Origin: Senegalimassilia faecalis
Lineage (GTDB): Bacteria > Actinomycetota > Coriobacteriia > Coriobacteriales > Eggerthellaceae
Direction of reading: 5' to 3'
NCBI RefSeq assembly: GCF_004135645.1
Contig: NZ_SDPW01000001.1
Location: 1,674,001 to 1,738,000 of the forward strand
DNA: 64,000 nucleotides
A model generated the notes under the pieces. It ran no database searches. It worked only from the letters and a program-made list of their open reading frames with translations, and had not been told where the DNA came from. How positions within the stretch are numbered: position 1 is the stretch's first letter; the number at the start of each line of letters is the position of its first letter. Of this stretch, positions 44,755 through 53,460 are shown in pieces. A program made the position numbers and the translations under genes.

Positions 44755-46083
44755 ATGGAAGAGACGTTGAAGGAGAGAACCGAGGCGCTGTGCCCGGAAT
44801 GCCTCTTACCGCTGCCGGCCACCATTTCCGCTGATGGAGACGGCGTCGTGTGGATGGAGCGAACCTGCCCCGATCACGGGCTTGTTCGCACGCGCATCTG
44901 GCCCGATGCCGATCACTACCGCTGGCTGACCTCGCTGGCGCTGCCCAAGACGCCGCCCAAGCCCAACTGCGCGGCCTCGTCCCCCTGCCCGACGGGCTGC
45001 GGCACCTGCGCCCGCCACGAGCGGCGCGGCACGCTGCTGGAGATCGAGGTGACCCGCGCCTGCAACCTGCACTGTCCGGTGTGCTTCATGAGCGCCGAGG
45101 ATCCCACGGGCGACCCGACGCTGGAGGAGATCGGCGCCATGTACGACGTCATCGCCCGCGCCGTGGGCACCGATGGGGCCGTGCAGCTCACTGGCGGCGA
45201 GCCCACCTGCCGCGCCGATTTGCCGGACATCATCCGCCTGGGCCGTAAGAAGGGCTTCTGGGGCATCGAGGTGAATACCAACGGGCTTGTCATCGCGAGT
45301 CGCCCGGGATATCTGGAACGCCTCGTGGAGGCGGGCCTCACCGGGGTCTACCTTTCCTTCGACGGTCTGACCGGGAGCGTGTACGAGGCCACCTGCGGTC
45401 GGGATATCCTGGACGTGAAGCGGCGCGCCATCGAGCGCTGCCGCGAGGCGGGCGTCCAGGTAGTGCTCTCCGTGGCCGTGGTGTCCGGCGAAAACGACGG
45501 TCAGCTCGGCGACCTTCTGCGCTTTGCGCTGGAGAACGCCGATGTGGTGGCGGGGCTCGCGTTGCAGCCCGCCTTCACCTCGGGCCGCTTCGAGGCCGAG
45601 GCTCCTGTGGCGCTCACGGCGGGGGACGTCATCTTCAAGATGGCCGAGCAGTCCGAGGGACTTTTGGATGCGGAGGACTTCTGGCCGCTCGGGTGCTCGA
45701 ATCCGCTGTGCGATACGGGCACCTTCCTCGTGCGCGACCGCCGCGAGCCGTCCGAGCGCTATCACGCCTCCGGCTTCTACCCGGCCACCAAATCGATCAC
45801 CTTCGAGGAGTACCGTGCGGCCTATAGCCCCGACAGCCCGCAAGGGTCGGTCATCCCCGACATCTTGGCCGCCCGCGGGGTGCCGGTGCACGACGGGCTT
45901 TCCATCATCGTGATGAACTACATGGACGCGAGCACGATGGACCTTCGCCGACTGCGCGAATGCTCCATGATGGTAACGGTGCCCGATGGGCGCGCCATCC
46001 CGTTCTGCTCGTACCATTTAACCGACGGCGCCGGGCGGCGCGTGTACGCCCCCTGGTGCAAGGAGGAGTTGAGGAGCCTGTGA
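44755..46083 (+). CDS. Radical SAM protein of the Tes/MJ0619-like type
   Basis: The 442-residue protein has an N-terminal Cys pair region (CPECLLPLPA and CPDHGLVRTRIW), a CPTGCGTCARHE segment, and the radical SAM motif ACNLHCPVC (Cx3Cx2C) followed by LTGGEPTCRADLPDII. The C-terminal region has TVPDGRAIPFCSYHLT, as in the archaeal MJ0619 and tetraether synthase group. MJ0619 methylates a pterin ring and Tes joins lipid chains; bacterial members are mostly uncharacterised. The gene starts 6 bases after the DUF2064 stop, and its stop overlaps the next GTG start. A modification of a pterin or of a substrate is a possible role here, inferred only. Confidence 0.82.
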   Translation: MEETLKERTEALCPECLLPLPATISADGDGVVWMERTCPDHGLVRTRIWPDADHYRWLTSLALPKTPPKPNCAASSPCPTGCGTCARHERRGTLLEIEVTRACNLHCPVCFMSAEDPTGDPTLEEIGAMYDVIARAVGTDGAVQLTGGEPTCRADLPDIIRLGRKKGFWGIEVNTNGLVIASRPGYLERLVEAGLTGVYLSFDGLTGSVYEATCGRDILDVKRRAIERCREAGVQVVLSVAVVSGENDGQLGDLLRFALENADVVAGLALQPAFTSGRFEAEAPVALTAGDVIFKMAEQSEGLLDAEDFWPLGCSNPLCDTGTFLVRDRREPSERYHASGFYPATKSITFEEYRAAYSPDSPQGSVIPDILAARGVPVHDGLSIIVMNYMDASTMDLRRLRECSMMVTVPDGRAIPFCSYHLTDGAGRRVYAPWCKEELRSL

Positions 46084-47114
46084 CCCAGAAGATCGAGCTT
46101 CACGAAGGCGCCCTGGAAGTAATGGAGGCGGCCCAGTTCGCCGACACGACCGCCGTGAGCCACGCCGTGCACTTCGACGGCGCGCTCTGCACCGGGTGCG
46201 GTTTGTGCGAGGCGTTCTGCCCCATGGAGGTCATCGCCATGGAGGACGGCCGTCCCGTGGCCGTGGCAGAGGAGGCCTGCTGGGGCTGCGAGACCTGCTC
46301 GGGCCAGTGCCCGGCCCATGCCATCCGCATCGAGGCCACGGCCCGGGCCGCGGCGGAGGCCGACGAGCCCTGCGCACCGCCGCTGGATGCCGCGACCCGC
46401 GAGCGCTACCGGGAGTGGGCGGCCGTCCTGCGCGAGGTGCTGGGGCTGCGCTGGCACCCCGTGGCCGTCTCGCTCATCCGGGCCGGCGAGCCTCTGCCCG
46501 ACGTGCCCTTGCCCGAGGAGCGGCTGCGCTTTTGCCAGGCGCTCATGGCGGCCCGGCGCGGACGAGCGCTCATGATGCCCGTGAACCGCCATGCCTGCCC
46601 CGACGGCACCTCCATCTTGGGGTTGGCGCCCATCCCGAAGAAACTCGCCTCGGGGGAGCTGTACATCCTGTTCCACAAGCTGGACTCGGTGGAGGCGGCC
46701 CGTCGCATGGTGGCCGAGCGCCCGAGCCTGCCGCCGCGCTCGGTGCGCGCCACGGTGACCTGCCCTCTGGATGCGCCGCGCTGTACGGCGGAGGTGGTGG
46801 CCGTCGTCGGAACGCCGGAGCAGATGATGTGGCTCTCCATGGCCACGTCCTACTACACGGGGCACCGCCACGACTTCCATGCCTCGGGCTATAATGCCCA
46901 GTGCGTGGAGACGACGCTCATCCCGCTGACGTCCGGCGAGATCAACATCTCCTTCGGCTGCTACGGCTGCCGCGCCTCGTCGGATGTGGACGACACGCTC
47001 ATGATGATGGGCATTCCCGTGACGCTCATGGACGACGTCGTGCGGGGCCTGCGCGAGCTGGGCCGCCGCGCCATCCCGCAGTCCCGCGACAAAGTGTACC
47101 TGCCACCGTTCTAG
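46080..47114 (+). CDS. Ferredoxin-DUF169 fusion protein
   Basis: The 344-residue protein has two 4Fe-4S motifs near the N-terminus, CTGCGLCEAFCP from C38 and CWGCETCSGQCP from C67, followed by a DUF169 domain from about residue 110 (HPVAVSLIRAGEPLPDVPLP, later ACPDGTSILGLAPIPKKLAS and SFGCYGCRASSDVDDTLM). DUF169 proteins are common in anaerobes and their function is unknown; the extra cysteines in FGCYGC suggest metal binding. It starts at GTG overlapping the radical SAM stop, with AGGAGGAG upstream. It could deliver electrons to the radical SAM enzyme, a guess from the tight coupling. Confidence 0.83.
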   Translation: MTQKIELHEGALEVMEAAQFADTTAVSHAVHFDGALCTGCGLCEAFCPMEVIAMEDGRPVAVAEEACWGCETCSGQCPAHAIRIEATARAAAEADEPCAPPLDAATRERYREWAAVLREVLGLRWHPVAVSLIRAGEPLPDVPLPEERLRFCQALMAARRGRALMMPVNRHACPDGTSILGLAPIPKKLASGELYILFHKLDSVEAARRMVAERPSLPPRSVRATVTCPLDAPRCTAEVVAVVGTPEQMMWLSMATSYYTGHRHDFHASGYNAQCVETTLIPLTSGEINISFGCYGCRASSDVDDTLMMMGIPVTLMDDVVRGLRELGRRAIPQSRDKVYLPPF

Positions 47115-47123
47115 GAGGAATCC

Positions 47124-47558
47124 GTGACCGAGAGCCCCTTCTCCATACGCGACGGCCGCGAGGCCGATCTCGCCTATCTGAACGCCTACGCCGCCGCCGA
47201 GGGCATGGATGCGCTGCCCTCGGCGACAGGCGTGCGCGTCGCCGTCAACGACGAGGACGTGCCCGTGGGCTTCCTGCGCCTGCAGAAGGGGGAAAACGGC
47301 GTATTCCACGTGAACCCGGTCGTGTCCTGCGCCACCTGGCGCGGATGGGGCGTGGGGCGCGCGCTGGTGGAAGAGGCGCTCGCCCGCGTCGGCGAGCTGT
47401 ACTTGGTGGCCCGGGGCGCCTCGGTTCCGTTCTATCGCGCCCTGGGCTTCAAGGAGGTGCCCTGGGACGCCATCGCCCCAACGATCGCCGCCGACTGCGA
47501 CGGCTGCGAGATGCGCGGCGAGTGCGCCCCGCTGCCCATGGGAAAGAAGGTGCTATGA
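47124..47558 (+). CDS. GNAT-family N-acetyltransferase with C-terminal Cys cluster
   Basis: The 144-residue protein shows the GNAT acetyl-CoA loop WRGWGVGRALVEEALA near residue 75 and a C-terminal VPFYRALGFKEV segment, both standard for the fold. After the fold it has DCDGCEMRGECAPLPMG, a Cx2Cx5C arrangement not needed for GNAT activity. Translation starts at GTG behind AGGAGG. The stop overlaps the next ATG by four bases. Acetylation of a small molecule of the pathway, or of a protein in it, is possible; the substrate is unknown. Confidence 0.8.
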   Translation: MTESPFSIRDGREADLAYLNAYAAAEGMDALPSATGVRVAVNDEDVPVGFLRLQKGENGVFHVNPVVSCATWRGWGVGRALVEEALARVGELYLVARGASVPFYRALGFKEVPWDAIAPTIAADCDGCEMRGECAPLPMGKKVL

Positions 47559-48790
47559 GCTGGAGTTCCGCTTTCGAGACCGTTTCCTGCGCCGCGGACC
47601 GGTGCCGCCGCTGCGGTGCGTGCGCGCCCCGCTGCGAGGTGCTGCAACCGGCGGGGGAGGCCCTGACCGTGGGCGGTCTCGCCGCCGCCTTTGCCGAGGC
47701 GGGCAACGCCGAGGGCGTCTTGGGGCTCGCCCACGCCCGCCCCGACCTCGTCTTCGCCGTGCGCCGCTGCTGCATGGACGGCTTCTGCACGCTCATCTGT
47801 CCCGACGGCATCGAGGCGCGGCCCGTGTTCGCGGCCCTGCGCGAGCTTCTGGCCCTGGCCGGCGTCACGGGCATCGACGGCTTTACCATGACCCAGGTCG
47901 ATCGCGAGTGGCACATCTTCTCGGCCTACCGCGCCGTGCACGGCATCTACTACACTGATCTGCCCCTGTTGGAGAACGCCAGCGAGTGGGGCGCCGACAC
48001 GCTGTTCTTCCCCGGATGCTCCCTGGCCAGCTACGCCCCCGAGCTCACGCGCGCGGTGTTCGCGTGGCTGAGGGAGCAGGGGATGGAAGTGGCCCTTTCC
48101 GTGGACTGCTGCGGGAGCCCTTTGCGCTCGGGCGGTTTCGCCGACCGCTGCGAGGCCTTCAAGCACCGGCTTGCGGAAAGGGCCGTTTCGGCGGGCATCA
48201 AGCGAGTGGTGCTCGTTTGTCCCGGCTGCCGCGACGAATGGGAGACGGCCGAGGGCGCCGAGGGTCTTGAGCTCATCGCGCTGCCGGAGCTTCTGGCGGC
48301 GGCAGGAGCGAAGCCGCTGCCCGAGAAGCTGAGGGCCCTGGCTGGGAACGAGGCGCCGGTGGTCACGTTCTTCGACTCGTGCCACGACCGCGACGGGCGC
48401 TTCGGCGGTCCTTTGCGCCGCATCTTCGACGACGGCGCCTGCGTGGAATGCGCCCACCACGGCGCCAACGCGGTCTGCTGCGGCGCTGCCGGGGCCGTGT
48501 CCCTGGTCGATCAGGGCATCTGCGACCGTCGCGCCCGCCGCGCGCTCGACGAGGAGCCCCGCGCCGCCGGCGCCGAGCTCGTCGTGGCCAACTGCCCCAC
48601 CTGCGCCTACACCTTCGCCGCCGCCCGCCGCGCCGATGCGGCATCGGGCGAGGGCGCCGCGGGCCCGGCGTTCTGTCAGTACCTGGAGCTGCTCTTCGAG
48701 CCCGGCTTCGATTGGCCGGGCGTCTTCGGCCGGCTCGAGTCCATGTGGTCCGGCGAGTACGGCCCCTGGCTCGCCCAGGAGCTGCTCTGA
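47555..48790 (+). CDS. Ferredoxin plus double CCG-domain (HdrD/GlpC-like) Fe-S protein
   Basis: The 411-residue protein has an N-terminal ferredoxin-like part (CRRCGACAPRCEV and CCMDGFCTLICPDG) and two CCG domains: FFPGCSLASYAPELT with VDCCGSPLRSGGF and CPGCRDEW, then FFDSCHDRDGRFGG with VCCGAAGAVSL and CPTCAYTF. This is the soluble HdrD/GlpC-type layout. ATG overlaps the GNAT stop. It is the last member of the tightly overlapping run that began at 36149. Two CCG proteins with two molybdoenzymes in one operon suggests a dedicated electron route, or use of a thiol/disulfide carrier. Confidence 0.85.
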   Translation: MSWSSAFETVSCAADRCRRCGACAPRCEVLQPAGEALTVGGLAAAFAEAGNAEGVLGLAHARPDLVFAVRRCCMDGFCTLICPDGIEARPVFAALRELLALAGVTGIDGFTMTQVDREWHIFSAYRAVHGIYYTDLPLLENASEWGADTLFFPGCSLASYAPELTRAVFAWLREQGMEVALSVDCCGSPLRSGGFADRCEAFKHRLAERAVSAGIKRVVLVCPGCRDEWETAEGAEGLELIALPELLAAAGAKPLPEKLRALAGNEAPVVTFFDSCHDRDGRFGGPLRRIFDDGACVECAHHGANAVCCGAAGAVSLVDQGICDRRARRALDEEPRAAGAELVVANCPTCAYTFAAARRADAASGEGAAGPAFCQYLELLFEPGFDWPGVFGRLESMWSGEYGPWLAQELL

Positions 48791-48822
48791 GGCATCCTCG
48801 CCGAAGGGGAGGACGCCTGGGG
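48791..48822 (+). terminator. Possible weak terminator after the CCG gene
   Basis: AGGC-A-TCCTC and GAGGA-C-GCCT pair with one mismatch right after the stop, and a TTTT lies about 17 bases further. It could end the molybdoenzyme operon before the ABC importer promoter. Confidence 0.4.
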
Positions 48823-48841
48823 GCGGTTTTCCAAAGACCCC

Positions 48842-48890
48842 TTGACTCTCCGAGGTCTTCCTATAGAATTGCGTTAGTCTACTAGTAGAC
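48842..48890 (+). promoter_or_regulatory. Promoter with downstream palindromic operator for the ABC importer
   Basis: TTGACT (48842-48847) and TAGAAT (48864-48869) are separated by 16 bases. The palindrome GTCTACTAGTAGAC follows at 48877-48890, over the expected transcription start, and a further AGTAGA half-site is near 48901. A repressor site is likely; the half-site resembles the dyad at 36023-36055. Confidence 0.6.
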
Positions 48891-48941
48891 ACAATCAAAT
48901 AGTAGAACAGTCCAAATATAGCAATGGGAGGAACGAACACC

Positions 48942-50264
48942 ATGGATCAGGAATTCTCGAAGGTGATTGCCGAGGCATCGCGTGCCCAGATGAGCCGTCG
49001 GCGCTTCGTGGGCGTGGCCGGCGTGACGGTCGCGGCCCTGATGTTCGGCGGCACGTTGGCGGGCTGCTCGGGCGCGGGCGATACGAAGGGGGACGGCGGC
49101 GCCGGCACCGCGGCCGGCGAGGTCGATTACGGCGATTGGAACGCCGTGCTTGAGGCCGCCAAGGGACAGACGGTCTCCTGGTACGGATGGGGCGGCGACG
49201 AGACGCGCAACACCTGGATCAAGACGGTGCTCGCCCCGGCGCTCAAGGAGAAGTACGACATCACGCTCGATCTGGTAGGCATGGACATCAACGACATCTT
49301 GACCCAGCTCTCCGGCGAGATGCAGGCGGGCGTGGAGGAGGGCTCCATCGACTTCATCTGGATCAACGGCGAGAACTTCTACTCCTGCAAGGAAAACGGC
49401 TACCTCTGGGGCCCCTTCACGAGCTATCTGCCGAATTTCAACGACTTCATCGACGGGCAAAGCCCCGAGGTCGAATACGACTTCGGCTCGCCGACCGAGG
49501 GCTTCGAATGCCCCTACGGCAAGGCCCAGATGCAGATGTGGTACAACAGCGACATCGTCGATGCCCCGCCGACCACCGTCGAGGAGTTCAAGGCCTTCTG
49601 CCAGGCCCATCCGGGGCAAGTCACCTATCCGGAGCCCGGCGACTTCACCGGCACGGCCTTCATCTCCTGCCTCATCGCCGGCGTGGTTGGCAAAGACAAG
49701 TTTGAGAAGCTGTCGTCTCTGGAAAACCCCACGGAGGAGAGCGTGCTCGCCGTTGTGGAGCCCGGCCTGGACTACCTGCGCGACCTGAAACCGTACCTTT
49801 GGAAGGAGGGCGCGACCTTCCCGGCCGACTCCTCCACGGTGGCCACCATGTACGCCGACGGAGAGCTCATCCTGAACATGGGCTACGGCGCGCCGCAGGA
49901 TCTCGTCAAAACCGGCCAGCTGCCCGAGTCTACCCGCTCGTTCATCTTCGACACGGGCACCGTGGGCAACTCTAACTTCATGGCCATCGCCGCCAACGCG
50001 CCCCACAAGGCCGCGGCGCTCGTGGCCATCAACGAGGTGATCTCGCCTGAGATGCAGCTGTCCATCTACGAGAACATCGGCAACATCTCGGTGCTCGACA
50101 TGGGCAAGCTCCCCGAGGCCGATGCCAAGGCCTTCGCCGACGTGCCCCTTGGCTCCACCCAGATTCCCTTGGAGGAGCTGCTCGACCATCGTATCACCGA
50201 GGCCGCGGGCCCGGTCATTCCGATCCTCGAGAAGCTGTGGCTTACGCGCGTGGCGCAGCAGTAA
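48942..50264 (+). CDS. YnjB-like ABC importer substrate-binding lipoprotein (Tat signal)
   Basis: The 440-residue protein has a twin-arginine signal MSRRRFVGVAGVTVA at residues 17-31 and a lipobox LAGC with C42 as the acylated cysteine, so it should be folded and loaded before export, then anchored outside. The mature part begins with a low-complexity linker and has TVSWYGWGGDETRNTWIKTV, the YnjB-type N-terminus, then a periplasmic-binding fold. GGGAGG is spaced for the ATG at 48942 rather than 48924. Two permeases and an ATPase follow. Tat export suggests that a cofactor or metal is bound, or fast folding is needed; the ligand is unknown. Confidence 0.86.
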   Translation: MDQEFSKVIAEASRAQMSRRRFVGVAGVTVAALMFGGTLAGCSGAGDTKGDGGAGTAAGEVDYGDWNAVLEAAKGQTVSWYGWGGDETRNTWIKTVLAPALKEKYDITLDLVGMDINDILTQLSGEMQAGVEEGSIDFIWINGENFYSCKENGYLWGPFTSYLPNFNDFIDGQSPEVEYDFGSPTEGFECPYGKAQMQMWYNSDIVDAPPTTVEEFKAFCQAHPGQVTYPEPGDFTGTAFISCLIAGVVGKDKFEKLSSLENPTEESVLAVVEPGLDYLRDLKPYLWKEGATFPADSSTVATMYADGELILNMGYGAPQDLVKTGQLPESTRSFIFDTGTVGNSNFMAIAANAPHKAAALVAINEVISPEMQLSIYENIGNISVLDMGKLPEADAKAFADVPLGSTQIPLEELLDHRITEAAGPVIPILEKLWLTRVAQQ

Positions 50265-50304
50265 GGTTTCAATTAAGCGCATCCGCGCTGTCTGAGAGGA
50301 GGCG

Positions 50305-51195
50305 ATGGCGGCCATGGACCGTCTGGCGATGCGGCGGCGCGGGCGCGCCGTCGCCCCCTATCTTCTCATGGCGCCGGCCCTGGTGCTGGTGGCCGTCTTC
50401 CTCTACGGGGTGGTCAACGGCGTGCTGCAGGGGTTCGGCATCATGCCCTTCCTCGGCCTGACCGATTTCACCCTCGACTATTGGGGCGAGGTGCTCACCC
50501 GGCCCGACCTGGCCGCCTCGGTGGGCTTCAGCCTGTATATCGCGCTGGTCTCGTCGCTTGTCGCCCTTGCCGGCGGCATCGTGCTGTCCGCGGCGCTGTG
50601 CGCGGTGAGGCGCACGCGGCTGATCGCCCTCATCGATGTGCAGATCCCCCTCATGTGCGCCCATATCCTCGTGGTGTTGGCCATGGTCTCGCTGTTTTCG
50701 GGCTCGGGGCTTATGCCGCGGGTCCTGTTCCACCTCGGCCTCATCGGGTCCCCCACGGACTTCCCCTCTATCGTGGGGGACCCGAGCGGGTGGGGCATCA
50801 TCGCCACCTACGTATGGAAGGAGGTGCCCTTCGTGGCCTTCTGCACGGTGACGCTCATGGGCCATGTCTCGGACAGCTTCGGGGAGGCGGCGGGAACTCT
50901 CGGCGCCTCGCCTCTGCGCTCGTTTCTCACGGTGACGCTGCCGCTTTGCAGAGGGGCGCTCGTGAAGGCTTTCCTCGTGGTATTTGCCTTCGCCTTCGGC
51001 GCCTACGAGGTGACGTTCCTTCTGGGGGCGACGGCGCCCAAGGCGCTGCCCGTGCTCGCCTACATTGAGTTTCAGAACCCCGATATCATGAACCGCTGCA
51101 TCGCCATGGCCCTCAACGGCGTCATGGCCGTGGTCACCACGGCGGCGGCCGCGGCGTACTTCGCCGTGCTGCGCCGCGAGGAGCGCGACCGATGA
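50305..51195 (+). CDS. ABC importer permease 1 (YnjC N-half-like)
   Basis: The 296-residue protein has six predicted membrane helices and the permease EAA-type loop GEAAGTLGASPLRSFLTVTL near residue 195, which contacts the ATPase. It corresponds to the first half of the YnjC fused permease. GAGAGGAGG precedes the ATG, and the stop overlaps the second permease by four bases. It belongs to the importer that starts at 48942. Confidence 0.88.
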   Translation: MAAMDRLAMRRRGRAVAPYLLMAPALVLVAVFLYGVVNGVLQGFGIMPFLGLTDFTLDYWGEVLTRPDLAASVGFSLYIALVSSLVALAGGIVLSAALCAVRRTRLIALIDVQIPLMCAHILVVLAMVSLFSGSGLMPRVLFHLGLIGSPTDFPSIVGDPSGWGIIATYVWKEVPFVAFCTVTLMGHVSDSFGEAAGTLGASPLRSFLTVTLPLCRGALVKAFLVVFAFAFGAYEVTFLLGATAPKALPVLAYIEFQNPDIMNRCIAMALNGVMAVVTTAAAAAYFAVLRREERDR

Positions 51196-52022
51196 GCCCG
51201 CGGCGCGGCAGGGGCCTATCGGGGAAGGCGGCGGCGCGGGCGCTCGTGGCCCTGCAGGCGCTCTGCGTCCTGGGGCCCGTGGCGATCATCGTCGTCTGGG
51301 CGTTCACGGCCTCGTGGCCCTGGCCCTCGCTTCTCCCCGAGACGCTCTCTGCCCGCGGCGTGGAGGAGCTGTTCGGTCCCGCCCAGCGCCTGACCGACGT
51401 GCTCGGCACCTCGGTGGGCATCGCGCTTGCCACGGCGGTGCTGACCACGACGGTGGCCGCGCTCGCCGGGCGCGCCCTGTCGCGATACCGGTTCGCCGGC
51501 CGCGAGGTCTTCCGCTTCGCGGTGCTCACGCCCTTCCTCATCCCGGCCACCGTCTTCGCCATGGGCGTCCAGGTGGCCTTCATCCGGGCCGGGCTGGCCG
51601 GCACCGTTGCGGGGGTGGTCGTCTCCCATGTCATCGTGGCTCTGCCCTACGCGTCGCTGATCATGGTCGACGCCATGGAGGCTGCCGGCTCCCGCCTCGA
51701 GGAACAGGCGCGCCTGTGCGGGGCCGGCAGCGCGCGGACGTGGGCGACGGTGATTCTGCCCGTGCTCGCCCCTTCTCTTCTGTCTGCGGCCTCGATGAGC
51801 TACATCCTGTCGTTCTCCCAGTACTTCATCACGCTGCTCGTGGGGGCGGGGAAGGTGAAGACGCTGGCGCTCGTCATGTTCCCGTACCTGGCCGGCGGCG
51901 ACCGCACCATCGCGAGCGCCTACGGCGTGGTGTTCCTCGCCGCCACGCTCATCGTCTTTCTGCTGTTCGAGGTGCTGCTGCGCAAGCAGGCCTCCCGCGA
52001 AATCGACTACTTCAACGGATAG
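51192..52022 (+). CDS. ABC importer permease 2 (YnjC C-half-like)
   Basis: The 276-residue protein has six predicted membrane helices and an EAA-type loop EEQARLCGAGSARTWATVIL near residue 175. ATGA overlap with permease 1 and a 7-base gap to the ATPase place it firmly in the importer. The long GC-rich N-terminal segment RRGRGLSGKAAARALVALQA precedes the first helix. It should form a heterodimeric pore with permease 1. Confidence 0.88.
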   Translation: MSPRRGRGLSGKAAARALVALQALCVLGPVAIIVVWAFTASWPWPSLLPETLSARGVEELFGPAQRLTDVLGTSVGIALATAVLTTTVAALAGRALSRYRFAGREVFRFAVLTPFLIPATVFAMGVQVAFIRAGLAGTVAGVVVSHVIVALPYASLIMVDAMEAAGSRLEEQARLCGAGSARTWATVILPVLAPSLLSAASMSYILSFSQYFITLLVGAGKVKTLALVMFPYLAGGDRTIASAYGVVFLAATLIVFLLFEVLLRKQASREIDYFNG

Positions 52023-52029
52023 GAGCGCC

Positions 52030-53079
52030 ATGGAGTTGTCCGTGAGCCATATCAACCTGACCTTGGGGTCTGGGCGCAAGACGATGCGGCCGGTGCTGCG
52101 CGATGTGTCGTTCACCGTGCCCGACGGCGCGTTCTGTTCCCTTCTGGGGGAGTCGGGGGCGGGCAAGTCCACCCTCCTCAAGGTGATCGCCGGCATCCTG
52201 CTGCAGGATTCGGGCAGCATCGCCTTCGACGGCGCGGCCGTGGACGGCCTTCCCCCTCACAGGCGCCGGCTGGGGTTCGTGTTCCAGGACGTGCGGTTGT
52301 TCCCCCATATGACGGTGGAGGAGAACGTCGCCTACCCGCTGCGCATGGCCGGGGTGGGCCGTCGCGAGCGGCGCGCCCGGGCACAAGAGCTGATCGAACG
52401 CGTGCAGCTGGCCGGCTTCGGGCCGCGCCCGGTGCAGACGCTCTCCGGCGGCCAGGCCCAGCGCGTGGCCCTGGCCCGGGCCATTGCGGCGGCACCAGCT
52501 GCCCTGCTTCTGGACGAGCCGTTCTCGGGGTTGGACGAGAGCCTGCGCGACGACATGCGCTCGCTTCTTCTGCGTCTGCACCGCGAGGAGGGCGTCACCG
52601 CGCTCATGGTGACCCACGACGCCAACGAGGCCCTCATGATGTCGGACACCATCGTGGCCCTCGATGGGGGCCGGGTGACGCAGCTCGGCGCCCCGGAGGT
52701 GCTGTACCGCGACCCCGCCACGGCCAAGATCGCCGCCTGCTTCGGCGACTGCTCAGTGCTTGAGGGCGCGGTGCGCGCGGAGCGGTTCTCCGTGGGGGAG
52801 ATCGCATTGCCCGCCGTCGGCGTTCCCGACGGGCCGGCCGTGGCCGTGGTACGCCAGGGGGCCTGCTCGCTTGGTCGGGACGGGGAGGAGGCGGGGAAGC
52901 CCTGCGCGGGCGAGGCCGTCGTGCGCTGCGGCGTCTATGCCGGGGCGGCGTACCTGGCGCGGCTCGACGTGGCAGGCCAGACGCTCACGGTGCCCACGGC
53001 CGCGCTCCCCGGTCCTGGCGAGGCCGTGCCCGTCTTCATTGGCGTCGAGGGCTGCTTCGTCTTCTCTCGCCCATCATAA
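52030..53079 (+). CDS. ABC importer ATP-binding protein
   Basis: The 349-residue protein has Walker A GESGAGKSTLL (from residue 40), a Q-loop FVFQDVRLFPHM, signature TLSGGQAQRVALARA, Walker B LLLDEPFSGLDE and an H-loop MVTHDANEA. A C-terminal extension of about 110 residues (EIALPAVGVPDGPAVAVVRQ onward) looks like a TOBE-type regulatory domain, as in CysA/MalK/PotA importers, where it may sense the substrate or a regulator. It closes the four-gene importer, and the stop is followed by a hairpin. Confidence 0.9.
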   Translation: MELSVSHINLTLGSGRKTMRPVLRDVSFTVPDGAFCSLLGESGAGKSTLLKVIAGILLQDSGSIAFDGAAVDGLPPHRRRLGFVFQDVRLFPHMTVEENVAYPLRMAGVGRRERRARAQELIERVQLAGFGPRPVQTLSGGQAQRVALARAIAAAPAALLLDEPFSGLDESLRDDMRSLLLRLHREEGVTALMVTHDANEALMMSDTIVALDGGRVTQLGAPEVLYRDPATAKIAACFGDCSVLEGAVRAERFSVGEIALPAVGVPDGPAVAVVRQGACSLGRDGEEAGKPCAGEAVVRCGVYAGAAYLARLDVAGQTLTVPTAALPGPGEAVPVFIGVEGCFVFSRPS

Positions 53080-53087
53080 AAAAGGGG

Positions 53088-53115
53088 GCTGTATCGAAAT
53101 CACTTCTGATACAGC
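53088..53115 (+). terminator. Hairpin after the importer operon
   Basis: GCTGTATC (53088-53095) pairs with GATACAGC (53108-53115). It is preceded by an A/G-run and lacks a T-run. It could alternatively be the remnant of an insertion-sequence end, but no transposase remains. Confidence 0.4.
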
Positions 53116-53460
53116 GCCGCGATCCGGCGGAGCTTGCGAGTTGAATGATTTTGCGAGCTGGAGGACCTCGAATCAAGGACCTAGCGGAAAATTCTCAAGT
53201 TCGACTTGGTGTTTGGGTAAAAGAAGGCGCTGGAGCCCTCGCTATTCGGCTTCCGTCATGGTTCGGGGGACCTACAGGGAATCAGCCGCTGGTCGATAAC
53301 GCTTGTCCGCCATCAGCGTGAATGCTTGATGCTCAAACGGGGGAGGGGGACGAGTCTGCCGCCCATAGAGTTGCATTTGTTTAAGATTTGGACACGATAA
53401 TAAGCGAGTATTCTGCTATGATACTCTCGATTCATTCTGCGTGCGCGATTTTGGATCGGG

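Noticed and set aside
53146-53299. Open frame continuing past the ABC ATPase end in another reading frame
   Set aside because: Low-quality Arg/Ser-rich translation, no start signal and no transposase motif. An insertion-sequence remnant was considered because of the hairpin at 53088-53115 but cannot be supported.
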